From assembly GCF_000378125.1 (NCBI RefSeq), contig NZ_KB899243.1, positions 186,001 through 250,000 of the forward strand: a stretch of 64,000 nucleotides of DNA, read 5' to 3'. Origin of the DNA: Rudaea cellulosilytica DSM 22992. Lineage in GTDB: Bacteria > Pseudomonadota > Gammaproteobacteria > Xanthomonadales > Rhodanobacteraceae. The notes under the pieces are model-generated. The model was given only the letters and a program-made list of their open reading frames with translations, searched no databases and had not been told where the DNA came from. Of the stretch, positions 17,009 through 27,356 are shown piece after piece; positions within the stretch are counted from its first letter, which is position 1, and every line of letters starts with the position of its first letter. Position numbers and translations under genes: made by a program.

Positions 17009-17334
17009 CAGCCGACGGTGAAACTCTCGCCGCAACCGCATTCGCCGGTCACGTTCGGATTGCGAAACACGAAGGCGGAGTTCAGGCCCTGCCGCGCAAA
17101 GTCGATCTCGGTGCCGTCGACGAACGCGAGGCTCGATTCATCGATGACGAGCTTGACCCCGTCCTGCTCGATCACCTGGTCGTTCGCGGCGACGCGGTCG
17201 GCGATGTCGACGACATAGGCATAGCCCGAACAGCCGGTCTTGCGCACACCGAAGCGCACGCCCGCAGCCGCTGGATGCGTGCCGAGGAACTGCTGCATGC
17301 GCGTGCGCGCCGCGGGGGTGAGCTGGATGTTCAT
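17008..17334 (-). CDS. iscA: Iron-sulfur cluster assembly protein IscA (HesB family)
   Basis: The 108-residue product has the three invariant cysteines of A-type carriers: [10 protein letters not shown] and GECGCGESF. Length and the C-terminal ending CGCGESFTV match IscA. It would bind an Fe-S cluster or iron and pass it to apo-proteins in the cytoplasm. It stands away from a classic isc operon and is divergent from asnS. The downstream exported protein overlaps its stop codon by one base. Confidence 0.92.
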   Translation of the reverse strand: MNIQLTPAARTRMQQFLGTHPAAAGVRFGVRKTGCSGYAYVVDIADRVAANDQVIEQDGVKLVIDESSLAFVDGTEIDFARQGLNSAFVFRNPNVTGECGCGESFTVG

Positions 17335-17457
17335 GTGCTTTCCATTGTACAGGGCAAACACGAAAGCGTGCGCCGGAGCCTCGCCGAAGACAGCTTCCGT
17401 TATGATTCGCACCTTTCCTGTCCCATATCTGGGCCAAAACCCGTGGAGTTTCAAGGC

Positions 17458-18858
<1,401 letters not shown>

Positions 18859-18940
18859 GAATCCATCGCGCCAAGTCGAAAAAACCCTTCTCCGCTCGTC
18901 GTTCCAATACAAAGCGGAATCGCGAGCAAGAGCAAACGGC

Positions 18941-19873
18941 ATGAGTTCCGAACCCATCGTTTCGATCCAGGGCATCAGCAAGACCTACGCGAGCGGCCTG
19001 CAGGCACTCAAGAAAGTCGATCTCGACATCCGCCGCGGCGAGATCTTCGCCCTGCTCGGGCCGAACGGCGCGGGCAAGACGACGCTGATCTCGATCGTCT
19101 GCGGCATCGTCAACGCGACGACCGGCGTTGTCGTCGCCGACGGCCACGACATCGTGCGCGACTACCGTGCCGCGCGCGCAAAGATCGGCCTAGTGCCGCA
19201 GGAGTTGCACACCGACGCGTTCGAAAGCGTGATCGCAACGGTGACATTCAGCCGCGGCCTGTTCGGCCTCGCGCCGAATCCCGCGCACGTCGAAAAGGTG
19301 CTGCGCGATTTGTCGTTGTGGGAGAAGCGCGATTCGAAGGTGATGACCCTGTCCGGCGGCATGAAGCGCCGCGTGCTGATCGCCAAGGCGCTCGCGCACG
19401 AGCCGCGCATCCTGTTCCTCGACGAACCGACCGCGGGCGTCGACGTCGAACTGCGCCACGACATGTGGCAGATGGTGCGCCGCCTGCGCGAGAACGGCAC
19501 GACGATCATCCTGACTACGCACTACATCGAAGAGGCCGAGGACATGGCCGACCGCATCGGCGTGATCCGCAAGGGCGAGTTGATCCTGGTCGAGGACAAG
19601 GCCGCGCTGATGAAGAAGCTCGGCAAAAAGCAGCTTTCGCTCTCGCTGCAGACACCGCTGCAGCAGATTCCCGCTGAACTCGCCGCGCTGCCGCTCGAAC
19701 TGTCCGCCAGCGGCGACACACTGACTTATACGTTCGACACGCAGACCGACGAAACCGGCATTGCCGAGCTGTTGCGCTGCCTCGGCGCACACGGCATCGA
19801 TTTCAAGGACCTGCATTCGAGCCAGTCCTCGCTCGAAGACATCTTCGTCAGCCTGGTGCGGGGTGCGGCATGA
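18941..19873 (+). CDS. yadG: ABC exporter ATP-binding protein, YadG-like
   Basis: The 310-residue protein carries Walker [10 protein letters not shown], signature LSGGMKRR, and Walker [14 protein letters not shown] followed by the switch His in [16 protein letters not shown]. The C-terminal 80 residues form the usual regulatory extension of this group. Length and organisation match E. coli YadG (308). It pairs with the permease gene that starts 4 bases before its stop (ATGA overlap), so the two are translated together. The substrate of YadGH transporters is not established. Confidence 0.92.
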   Translation: MSSEPIVSIQGISKTYASGLQALKKVDLDIRRGEIFALLGPNGAGKTTLISIVCGIVNATTGVVVADGHDIVRDYRAARAKIGLVPQELHTDAFESVIATVTFSRGLFGLAPNPAHVEKVLRDLSLWEKRDSKVMTLSGGMKRRVLIAKALAHEPRILFLDEPTAGVDVELRHDMWQMVRRLRENGTTIILTTHYIEEAEDMADRIGVIRKGELILVEDKAALMKKLGKKQLSLSLQTPLQQIPAELAALPLELSASGDTLTYTFDTQTDETGIAELLRCLGAHGIDFKDLHSSQSSLEDIFVSLVRGAA

Positions 19874-20631
19874 ATTTGTACGCGATCCGCGCGATCTACA
19901 AGTTCGAAATGGCGCGCACGTTCCGCACGCTGCTGGAGTCATTGCTTTCGCCGGTGCTGTCGACCTCGCTCTACTTCATCGTGTTCGGTGCCGCGATCGG
20001 CGCGCGCGTCGGCAGCGTCGACGGCGTCGACTATGCGGCGTTCATCATTCCCGGCCTGCTCATGCTGCCGCTGCTCAACGAGAGCATCTCCAATGCCGCG
20101 TTCGGCATCTACATGCCCAAATGGGCTGGCACGATCTTCGAGCTGTTGTCGGCACCGGTATCAGCATTCGAAGCAGTGATCGGCTACGTCGGCGCGGCCG
20201 CGACCAAATCGCTGATGCTCGGCACGCTGATCCTGATCACCGCGCGCTGTTTCGTTCCGTACCATATCGAGCATCCGTTCTGGATGGCTGCGTTCCTCGT
20301 GCTGACCGCGCTCAGCTTCAGCTTGTTCGGCTTCATCATCGGTCTCTGGGCGGACAGCTTCCAGCGTCTGCAGGTCGTGCCGATGCTGATCATGACGCCG
20401 CTGACCTTCCTCGGCGGCGCGTTCTACTCGATCACGATGCTGCCGCCGCTGTGGCAGAAGATCAGCCTGTTCAACCCGATCGTCTATCTGATCAGTGGCA
20501 TGCGCTGGAGCTTCTACGGCAAGGCCGACGTTGACGTCGCCATCAGCCTCGCGGCGATCCTCGGCTTTCTCGCATTGTGCCTGGGCATCGTCTGGTGGAT
20601 CTTCCGCACCGGCTACAAACTGCGCAACTGA
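19870..20631 (+). CDS. yadH: ABC-2 type permease, YadH-like
   Basis: The 253-residue membrane protein has six predicted spans and the ABC-2 signature region around [30 protein letters not shown] and [13 protein letters not shown]. It overlaps the ATPase gene and forms the membrane half of the exporter. The family also includes NodJ-like polysaccharide exporters; the YadH match is favoured by the partner ATPase. The substrate is unknown. Confidence 0.92.
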   Translation: MNLYAIRAIYKFEMARTFRTLLESLLSPVLSTSLYFIVFGAAIGARVGSVDGVDYAAFIIPGLLMLPLLNESISNAAFGIYMPKWAGTIFELLSAPVSAFEAVIGYVGAAATKSLMLGTLILITARCFVPYHIEHPFWMAAFLVLTALSFSLFGFIIGLWADSFQRLQVVPMLIMTPLTFLGGAFYSITMLPPLWQKISLFNPIVYLISGMRWSFYGKADVDVAISLAAILGFLALCLGIVWWIFRTGYKLRN

Positions 20632-20649
20632 CCTCGCCGAAGGCCCACC

Positions 20650-21528
20650 ATGTCCGTCGTCCGCTGCAAAACCTCGTCAAACGGTGAGTTGCCGCATGGC
20701 GCTGTTGCGGCCTTCCACCGCGACGGCGTGCTGATTGTCGACGGCTTCAAGAGCCGCGCCGAATGCGAACGTCTGCGCGAACGCGCCAACGCGCTCGTCG
20801 AGGAACACGGCCCGCGCGCGGCCGGCACGATCTTCTCGACCAAGGCGCCGCAGCATCTCGACAGCCGCTACTTCATGCAATCGGCGACTGGCATCGGCGT
20901 GTTCTTCGAAGAGGAAGCGTTCGACGCCGACGGCAAGCTCGCCTATCCGCTGCCACTCGCGGTCAACAAGCTCGGCCATGCGATGCACGATCTCGACCCG
21001 GTGTTCTCGGCGTTCTCGAAGGGCCCGGCGCTGCAAGCCGTCAGCGCGAGCCTCGGTGTCGCGCAGCCGCGTGTGATGCAGTCGATGTACATCTTCAAGC
21101 AGCCGAACATCGGCGGCGAAGTCGTCTGTCACCAGGATTCGACCTATCTCTACACGGAACCGATGTCGGTGACCGGTTACTGGTTCGCGATCGACGACGC
21201 GCACCGCGGCAATGGCTGCCTCGGCGGCATTCCGCGCGAGCATCGCAAGGGATTGAAAAAACTGTTCCGCAGCAAGGCCGACGGCAGGCTCGAAACGGAC
21301 GAACTCAATGCCGCCATCGAATGGGACATGTCCGCGCTCGAATGGCTCGAAGTGCCCGCCGGCACGCTGATCGTGTTCAACGGCTGCTTCCCGCATTTGT
21401 CCGAAGCGAATCGCTCGGCACAGGCACGCCACGCCTACACGCTGCACGCTGTCGATGGCGCGTGCGCCTATCCCGCGGACAATTGGCTGCAGCGACCGGC
21501 CGAATTCCCGGCGCGCGGGTTCGTCTGA
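20650..21528 (+). CDS. Phytanoyl-CoA dioxygenase (PhyH) family protein
   Basis: The 292-residue protein shows the Fe(II)/2-oxoglutarate dioxygenase facial triad: H161-x-D163 in VCHQDSTYLY and H249 in FPHLSEANRS, with a downstream Arg that can bind 2-oxoglutarate. It covers the full length of human PHYHD1-like proteins, sharing MQSMYIFKQPNIGGEVVCHQD. The natural substrate in bacteria is unknown. It starts 19 bases after yadH and may be co-transcribed with the exporter. Confidence 0.88.
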   Translation: MSVVRCKTSSNGELPHGAVAAFHRDGVLIVDGFKSRAECERLRERANALVEEHGPRAAGTIFSTKAPQHLDSRYFMQSATGIGVFFEEEAFDADGKLAYPLPLAVNKLGHAMHDLDPVFSAFSKGPALQAVSASLGVAQPRVMQSMYIFKQPNIGGEVVCHQDSTYLYTEPMSVTGYWFAIDDAHRGNGCLGGIPREHRKGLKKLFRSKADGRLETDELNAAIEWDMSALEWLEVPAGTLIVFNGCFPHLSEANRSAQARHAYTLHAVDGACAYPADNWLQRPAEFPARGFV

Positions 21529-21579
21529 CGGCACATCGCACAGACGCCTGCGGCAAGGCGCCCTGCGGATGCGAAGTGC

Positions 21580-22038
21580 CTAGCCGGCGCTCGCTTTCGC
21601 CACGCCGCTGATCCTCGCGTGAATGTCGCTCAACTGCGCCAGAGTCTCGGCGCCGAGCGTGCGGCGCAATTCTTTCTGCACTCCTTCCCAATGTGGCAGT
21701 GCGCGCGCGATCGCTGCGCTGCCGGCACGCGTGAGTTGCGCAACGCTCATGCGCTTGTCCACACCGGCTGACTGCTCGATCAAACCGTCGCGCTCGAGCA
21801 GGGCCAGATTGCGCGTCAGCGTGGTGCGATCGAGTTCCTGATCGTCGGCGAGCGCGCCGACCGAGGTGGAGCCGAGGCGCTCGATCGCGCGCAACAGACA
21901 GAATTGGGTGATCTTCAGCCCCGACGGCGCGAGCGCATCGTCGTAGATCTGACTGACCACGCGCGACATGCGGCGCAGATTGATGCAGACGCAGTCGCTG
22001 CGTCGCCGTGCGGAAGACATGGGTGAATTTTTCGTCAT
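21580..22038 (-). CDS. MarR-family transcriptional regulator
   Basis: The 152-residue protein has the MarR layout: N-terminal dimerisation helix, winged helix-turn-helix with LADDQELDRTTLTRNLALLERDGLIEQ, and a wing with DKRMSVAQLTRAG. Cys16 and Cys18 in the N-terminal DCVCINLRR are notable because cysteines near this helix act as redox sensors in some MarR proteins; that role is only possible here. It is divergent from an MFS transporter gene and likely represses it and itself through palindromes in the shared 112-base region. Confidence 0.88.
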   Translation of the reverse strand: MTKNSPMSSARRRSDCVCINLRRMSRVVSQIYDDALAPSGLKITQFCLLRAIERLGSTSVGALADDQELDRTTLTRNLALLERDGLIEQSAGVDKRMSVAQLTRAGSAAIARALPHWEGVQKELRRTLGAETLAQLSDIHARISGVAKASAG

Positions 22039-22063
22039 CGGTGTTGCCGGCAGAAAATTAGGT

Positions 22064-22092
22064 GTATATACTCACAAATAACGTGTACGTAC
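22064..22092. promoter_or_regulatory. Candidate MarR operators between marR and the MFS gene
   Basis: Two perfect 8-base palindromes, GTATATAC (22064-22071) and GTACGTAC (22085-22092), lie 21 bases apart, two helical turns, in an AT-rich part of the divergent intergenic region. TATA-rich -10-like sequences lie beside them on both strands. They are good candidates for binding by the adjacent regulator, though unproven. Confidence 0.5.
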
Positions 22093-22150
22093 GCTGATTA
22101 TATACTTTTTCTCCGGACGCGGCTCAATTCGGCCGCAACAGGACTCCCAC

Positions 22151-23428
22151 ATGTTCCGCCGCCGTCTCGCCGCCGCCCTCGAAAACCGCCTGCACTACGC
22201 CTGGGTCGTTGCCGCACTGACCTTCCTCACCCTGCTCGTCGTCGCCGGCATCCGCGCGACGCCGGCCGTGCTGATCGTGCCGCTGGAGAAGAACTTCGGC
22301 TGGAGCCGCGATCAGATCACGCTGGCTGTGTCGATCGGTCTCGCCCTGTTTGGCCTCATGGGTCCGTTCGCCGCGGCAGCAATGCAGCGCTTCGGCCTGC
22401 GCCGCACGATGGTCGCCGCGCTGCTACTGCTCGCGGCCGCGATGGGCGGCAGCGCCTTCGTCACGACACCGCTCGGATTGATTTTGACCTGGGGCATACT
22501 GGCCGGCATCGGCACCGGCACGATGGCGATGGTGCTCGGCGTCACTGTCGTCAACCGCTGGTTCGACAAGAACCGCGGTAGCGTGCTTGGCTTGCTCACT
22601 GCGAGCACGGCGACCGGATCGCTGGTGTTTCTGCCCTTGCTGACCTGGTTCATCGACCGCGGCGACGACTGGCGCGTGGTCGTCTATATCGTCGCCGGCG
22701 CGGCGCTCGCGCTGATTGCGCTCGTGCTGCTGCTGATGCCAGAGCGCCCGGCCGAAGTCGGCCTGTTCCGCTACGGCGCAACGCACGCAGACACGAGCGA
22801 CGCGACGCGCGCCAATCCGCTCGCCGCCGCGTTCGGCGCGCTCGCGACCGCATCGAAATCTGGCACCTTCTGGCTGCTGTTCGCCACGTTCTTCGTCTGT
22901 GGCTTGTCGACCAACGGCCTGATCGGCACGCACATGATCGCGTTCTGCGCCGACAACGGCATCCCCGAAACACGCGCGGCGGGCCTGCTCATGCTCATGG
23001 GCATCTTCGACATCCTCGGCACCACGGCTTCGGGCTGGCTGTCCGACCGCTACGACAGCCGCGTGCTGCTGTGCGTCTACTACGGCCTGCGCGGACTGTC
23101 GCTGCTGTATTTGCCGTGGTCCGATTTCAGCATCGGCAGCCTTGGACTGTTCACCGTGTTCTACGGCCTCGACTGGATCGCGACCGTGCCGCCGACCGTG
23201 CGCCTGACCACCGATCGTTTCGGCCCGCAACTTTCGCCGCTCGTCTACGGCTGGATCGGCGCCGGCCACCAACTCGGCGCCGCGACCGCGGCCTACGGTG
23301 CGGGCGTGCTGCGCGTGCAGACCAACCACTACGTCGAAGCCTTCCTGGTCGCCGGCGCGGCCTGCCTCGTAGCCGCGGTGATGGCGCTGTCGATTCGCCG
23401 CAATACAATGGCGCTGCCCGCCCATTGA
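22151..23428 (+). CDS. Major facilitator superfamily transporter (OFA/MCT-like)
   Basis: The 425-residue protein has twelve predicted membrane spans in two halves joined by a loop near residue 215. The first half contains the motif FGWSRDQITLAVSIGLALFGLMGPFAAA, typical of the oxalate/formate antiporter and monocarboxylate-like branch, and motif A-like LSDRYDSRVLL lies in the second half. It probably exchanges or takes up an organic anion across the inner membrane. Divergence from a MarR regulator suggests substrate-inducible expression. The exact substrate is unknown. Confidence 0.88.
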   Translation: MFRRRLAAALENRLHYAWVVAALTFLTLLVVAGIRATPAVLIVPLEKNFGWSRDQITLAVSIGLALFGLMGPFAAAAMQRFGLRRTMVAALLLLAAAMGGSAFVTTPLGLILTWGILAGIGTGTMAMVLGVTVVNRWFDKNRGSVLGLLTASTATGSLVFLPLLTWFIDRGDDWRVVVYIVAGAALALIALVLLLMPERPAEVGLFRYGATHADTSDATRANPLAAAFGALATASKSGTFWLLFATFFVCGLSTNGLIGTHMIAFCADNGIPETRAAGLLMLMGIFDILGTTASGWLSDRYDSRVLLCVYYGLRGLSLLYLPWSDFSIGSLGLFTVFYGLDWIATVPPTVRLTTDRFGPQLSPLVYGWIGAGHQLGAATAAYGAGVLRVQTNHYVEAFLVAGAACLVAAVMALSIRRNTMALPAH

Positions 23429-23630
23429 CTCTTCTTCGGCATGCCGGATTCTGTCGCTCAACAACAGTTGACCCACCAGCTCCAGCACGCCGCGAACTAT
23501 GTCCTGTTCGGCGGCTTCTTGCTCGCCGGCGAGATGATCTTTCCCCGCTTCGCGGGCGACGTCGGGGCGAGGCAAACCGCTGGTCTCGAAGCCGACCCGA
23601 GCAGCGTTTATGAACGACGCCTCGGGTGAA
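23429..23630. other. 202-base intergenic stretch of unclear content
   Basis: The region between the convergent MFS and hutF genes is too long for a simple terminator spacer. A plus-strand frame of 62 codons (23441-23629) contains ANYVLFGGFLLAGEMIFPRF, but it has no ribosome binding site or recognised family. I do not call a gene; it may be a degraded gene or repeat. Confidence 0.3.
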
Positions 23631-24980
23631 TCAGCGATCCGCGAACGTGCGCATGGTCCGGCGATAGCGCTCGGCGATACACTCCTCGTCACGGTGGCGG
23701 AAATCGCGCACGACCCAGTCGCCGTTCGCCATGACGTGACGCACGAGGTTGGTATTGCCGGCGAACAGGAACGTGTCGATCAGGCTGGCTTCGTCGCGGC
23801 CCGCAAACAGCGACGAATTCTCGTCGAGCACGACCAGGTCTGCGCGCGCGCCGGCTGCGGTTGTGCCGATGGCGGCACCAGACGCCTGCGCACCGCCACG
23901 CAGCGCCGCGGCATGAAGGGTTTCGCCGACGCTATGGTTCGTCGCCGACACGGCGATATTGCGATGCCGCGTCGCCAGGCGCTGGCCGTACTCGAGCCAG
24001 CGCAATTCCTCGACCGGCGACACCGAGATGTGGCTGTCCGAGCCGATGCCGAGCGCGCCGCTGTCGTCGAGGTAAGCCTTGAGCGCAAACAAGCCGTCGC
24101 CAAGGTTGGCCTCAGTCGTCGGGCACAGACCGGCGACCGCGCCCGACTGCGCCAGCCGCTGCGTTTCCTGCGCGCTCATATGGGTGGCGTGCACGAGACA
24201 CCAGCGCGCATCGACCGGCAGGTTGTCGAGCAGCCATTCGACCGGGCGCGCGTTGCGCAGCGCAAGGCAATCCTGCACTTCGCCGATCTGCTCGGCGATG
24301 TGGATGTGAATCGGCATCGCGCGCGTCGTTTCGTCGGCAAGCACCGCGCGCATCGCCTTCTCCGGAACTGCGCGCAGCGAATGCAACGCGACGCCGATGC
24401 GCAATGCGGCATTTTCCATTTTCACCAACTGCCGCAAAAGCGACAGATAGCCGTCGACATCGAAGCCGAAACGACGCTGCCTTTCGGAAAGCGCGCGCCC
24501 GTCGAAACCGCCGGTCATGTACAGCGTCGGCAACAGAGTCAGGCCGATGCCGGCCTCGCGTGCGGCCTCGATCAGCGCGAGTGACATCGCCGCCGGATCG
24601 GCATACGGCTTGCCGTCGGGCTGGTGGTGCAAGTAGTGGAATTCACACACGTGGGTGTAGCCGGCCTTGAGCATCTCGACGTAAAGCTGCGCCGCGATCG
24701 CGCGCAGGTCGTCCGGGCCGATGCGGCCGGCGAAGGCGTACATGATCTCGCGCCAGGTCCAGAAGCTGTCGCTGGGGTTCGTCTGCCGTTCCGCCAAACC
24801 CGCCATCGCGCGCTGAAACGCATGTGAATGCAGGTTCGGCATGCCGGGCAAAACCCAGCGGCCGAGGCGTTCGCCCTCCCCACCCGTCGCCGTGACGACG
24901 CGACCCGCATCGATCGCGATGCGCGCGTCGCGCGTCCAACCCTGCGGGCCCCACAACGACTCGGCGGAATAGTTCTTCAT
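23631..24980 (-). CDS. hutF: Formimidoylglutamate deiminase
   Basis: The 449-residue amidohydrolase starts at MKNYSAESLWGPQGW and has the metal-binding HSHAFQRAM motif of HutF, then CEFHYLHHQPDGKPYADP, and IHIHIAEQ and GIGSDSHISVSP later in the barrel. It converts N-formimino-L-glutamate to N-formyl-L-glutamate plus ammonia in the five-step histidine pathway. An ATG 27 codons upstream gives an extension without family similarity. It is divergent from hutI, with 124 bases between the starts. Confidence 0.95.
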   Translation of the reverse strand: MKNYSAESLWGPQGWTRDARIAIDAGRVVTATGGEGERLGRWVLPGMPNLHSHAFQRAMAGLAERQTNPSDSFWTWREIMYAFAGRIGPDDLRAIAAQLYVEMLKAGYTHVCEFHYLHHQPDGKPYADPAAMSLALIEAAREAGIGLTLLPTLYMTGGFDGRALSERQRRFGFDVDGYLSLLRQLVKMENAALRIGVALHSLRAVPEKAMRAVLADETTRAMPIHIHIAEQIGEVQDCLALRNARPVEWLLDNLPVDARWCLVHATHMSAQETQRLAQSGAVAGLCPTTEANLGDGLFALKAYLDDSGALGIGSDSHISVSPVEELRWLEYGQRLATRHRNIAVSATNHSVGETLHAAALRGGAQASGAAIGTTAAGARADLVVLDENSSLFAGRDEASLIDTFLFAGNTNLVRHVMANGDWVVRDFRHRDEECIAERYRRTMRTFADR

Positions 24981-25104
24981 GCTTGCGGTTTTCCTTGGAC
25001 TCGCATGCAGTATGCCAGCGCCGCATAAACGGTGAAATGAACGGAACTCCGCGCGATGCATTGGGTGTGGTTAAATCCGCCTATCAAACCCGCGGCGCAA
25101 TGCG

Positions 25105-26340
25105 ATGAACGAATCCTGGGATGGTTTGCTGCTCGATTGCCGCCTCGCCACGCTCGCCGGCAACGGTATCGCGTTCGGCCTGATCGACGATGGCGCGCTC
25201 GGCTGGAAGGACGGTCATATCGTGTTCGCCGCGCCGATGTCCGCCCTGCCCGGCCGGCCCGACGCGCTCGCGCGCGAGGTGCATTCCGCGCGCAGTGCGC
25301 TGGTCACGCCGGGGTTGATCGACTGCCACACGCACCTCGTCTTCGCCGGCGATCGCGCCGCGGAGTTCGAGCTGCGCCTCAACGGCGCAAGCTACGCCGA
25401 CATCGCCAAGGCCGGAGGCGGCATCGTCTCGACCGTTACCAACACGCGCGCGGCGAGCGAGGACGATCTGCTCGCGCAGTCGTTGACTCGCGCGAGAACG
25501 TTGTTGGCGGACGGTGTGACCACGCTCGAAATCAAATCCGGCTACGGCCTCGATCTCGAAAACGAGACAAAGATGCTGCGCGTTGCGCGCCGCATCGGCG
25601 ACGAACTCGGCATAGGCGTGCGCACGACGTTCCTCGGCGCACATGCCGTGCCGCCGGAATTCGCCGGGCGCCAATCCGACTACGTCGACGAAGTCTGCAT
25701 TCACATGCTGCCGAAGATCGCGCACTCCGGGCTCGCCGACGCGGTCGACGCGTTCTGCGAGAACATCGCGTTCACGCCGTCGGAAACGCGGCGCGTTTTC
25801 GAGACCGCGCGCGCGCATGGCCTGCCGGTGAAGCTGCACGCCGATCAGTTGTCAGACCAGGGCGGCGCGGCGCTCGCCGCCGAGTTCGGCGCGCTCTCGG
25901 CCGACCACCTCGAATACACTAACGAAGCCGGCATCGGCGCCATGGCCGCGGCCGGCAGCGTCGCGGTGATGCTGCCGGGCGCATTTTATACTTTGCGCGA
26001 AAGTACACTGCCGCCTATCGAGACGTTCCGCCGTCACGGCGTGGCGCTCGCGGTCGCCAGTGACCTCAATCCGGGCACCTCGCCGCTGCTCTCGTTGCGT
26101 CAGGCGATGAACATGGCCTGTACGCTGTTCCGGATGACACCGGAAGAAGCATTGCTCGGGACGACCGTGCACGCGGCACGCGCGCTCGGACTCGGCGACC
26201 GCGGCACGCTCGCCTCAGGCCAGCGCGCGGATTTTGTCATCTGGAACGCAAGCCATCCGGCCGAACTGTGCTACTGGATCGGCGGCGCGCTGGCGCGGCA
26301 GGTTTTCGTCGGCGGGCACCGCGCCGCAGGAGCGGCGTGA
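25105..26340 (+). CDS. hutI: Imidazolonepropionase
   Basis: The 411-residue amidohydrolase carries the metal motif DCHTHLVFAGDR, the substrate-loop GGGIVSTV, EIKSGYGLD, KLHADQLSD and AVASDLNPGTSP, all HutI signatures. It hydrolyses imidazolone propionate to formiminoglutamate, which is the substrate of the neighbouring hutF product. Length is normal (about 405-410). The divergent promoter region with hutF suggests shared control, but I see no clear HutC-type operator. Confidence 0.96.
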   Translation: MNESWDGLLLDCRLATLAGNGIAFGLIDDGALGWKDGHIVFAAPMSALPGRPDALAREVHSARSALVTPGLIDCHTHLVFAGDRAAEFELRLNGASYADIAKAGGGIVSTVTNTRAASEDDLLAQSLTRARTLLADGVTTLEIKSGYGLDLENETKMLRVARRIGDELGIGVRTTFLGAHAVPPEFAGRQSDYVDEVCIHMLPKIAHSGLADAVDAFCENIAFTPSETRRVFETARAHGLPVKLHADQLSDQGGAALAAEFGALSADHLEYTNEAGIGAMAAAGSVAVMLPGAFYTLRESTLPPIETFRRHGVALAVASDLNPGTSPLLSLRQAMNMACTLFRMTPEEALLGTTVHAARALGLGDRGTLASGQRADFVIWNASHPAELCYWIGGALARQVFVGGHRAAGAA

Positions 26341-26393
26341 ACAGTGAAGCCGGCCGCATAGCGGCGAAAGGCGGACGCCCGGAATAAACAAAA

Positions 26394-26410
26394 CCCCGCA
26401 TGATGCGGGG
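26394..26410 (-). terminator. Terminator between hutI and the bTHX gene
   Basis: The perfect stem CCCCGCA-TGA-TGCGGGG is followed on the minus strand by TTTTGTTT, giving a good rho-independent terminator for the THX gene. On the plus strand the T-run is short, so it would end hutI only weakly. Confidence 0.85.
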
Positions 26411-26434
26411 TTCGTCGCGGTACGGATGCGCCGA

Positions 26435-26611
26435 TCAGGCTGCCGGCTTTTTCGCCGCAGCGGCCTTCTTTGCCGGAGCGGCTTTCTTCGCCGCCGGCTT
26501 CGCCGCGGCGGTCTTCGCGCCGACAGCTTTCTTTGCCGCATGCGGACGCGCCTTGCCGTAGCTGCGGATCGCGGTCTTGCCCTTCTTGGTCTTGCGGTCG
26601 CCTCTGCCCAT
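26435..26611 (-). CDS. 30S ribosomal protein bTHX with Ala/Lys-rich tail
   Basis: The 58-residue product starts MGRGDRKTKKGKTAIRSYGK, the signature of the THX family of small basic 30S proteins that sit in the head of the subunit. The first 24 residues are the THX core. The remaining 34 are Ala, Lys and Pro in repeats such as AKKAAPAKKA, resembling histone H1 tails; similar tails occur in Xanthomonadales THX proteins. Without the N-terminal core it could be mistaken for an H1-like DNA-binding protein. It is divergent from an ECF sigma gene and followed by a strong terminator. Confidence 0.88.
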   Translation of the reverse strand: MGRGDRKTKKGKTAIRSYGKARPHAAKKAVGAKTAAAKPAAKKAAPAKKAAAAKKPAA

Positions 26612-26729
26612 CGTTGTCTCCTGTAATGAATTTGAAAAGGGTGGCGTAGCTTAACAGCGCGCGCGCCGCCTGGGAATTCGGCGCTGTGCTAGGCTTGTCG
26701 CCGGCGCGTGGCGCGGGGAACTGGAGCGG

Positions 26730-27308
26730 ATGCAAAGCATTACCGAACTGCTGGTCCGCGTGAGCAGCGGGGACAATCTGGCGGCGAACGAACTGTTCGG
26801 TCGGCTCTATCCGGAAATCAAGCGCATCGCGCGCGCGCGTCTGGTCGAAGCGGGGGGCGTGACCGGGCTCGACGCGACGGCACTCGTCCACGAAGGCTTC
26901 CTGCGCATGGCCGACAGCGAGGGCCTGCGCGGCTCGACGCGCGGCCAGTTCTTCGCCTACATCGGCCGCGTGCTGCGCACCACCGTGATCGACCACCTGC
27001 GCGCGAAGCAGGCACAGAAGCGCGGCGGCGACGCGATGCTGGTGACCCTGTCGCAGGCGGACGGCGAGGATGGTGTATCCGTGCAAGCCCGCGTCGATCT
27101 TGCCGACCTCGACCGCGCGCTGGCGCAGATGCACGAGATCGATCCCGGGCTCAACGAGCTGCTCGAGATGAACGTCTTTGCCGGCATGAGCATCGACGAA
27201 ATAGCGTGCCTGCGCGAAGTATCGGCGCGCACGGTCAACCGCGATCTGGTCAAGGCGCGCGCACTGCTTGCCGAACTGATGCTGCCGGACGATCCGACCG
27301 TGGCGTAA
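26730..27308 (+). CDS. ECF sigma factor (ECF43/TIGR02999-like), second copy
   Basis: The 192-residue protein is a paralogue of the sigma factor at about 10.6 kb. Region 2 reads GLDATALVHEGFLRMADS and FFAYIGRVLRTTVIDHLRAKQ; region 4 has MNVFAGMSIDEIACLREVSARTVNRDLVKAR. At residue 50, in the region 2.2 position usually acidic, it has Thr (DATA), a phosphorylatable residue. No anti-sigma gene is near; a kinase gene follows 48 bases downstream, so control by phosphorylation is likely. Target promoters are unknown. Confidence 0.9.
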   Translation: MQSITELLVRVSSGDNLAANELFGRLYPEIKRIARARLVEAGGVTGLDATALVHEGFLRMADSEGLRGSTRGQFFAYIGRVLRTTVIDHLRAKQAQKRGGDAMLVTLSQADGEDGVSVQARVDLADLDRALAQMHEIDPGLNELLEMNVFAGMSIDEIACLREVSARTVNRDLVKARALLAELMLPDDPTVA

Positions 27309-27356
27309 TTCGCCGCGAAATTCCGTCTACCTTGAGGACAACCGTCAGGCGCACCG

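Noticed and set aside
26435-26611. Histone H1-like DNA-binding protein
   Set aside because: The Ala/Lys tail suggests it, but the N-terminal MGRGDRKTKKGK...SYGK core is that of ribosomal protein THX.
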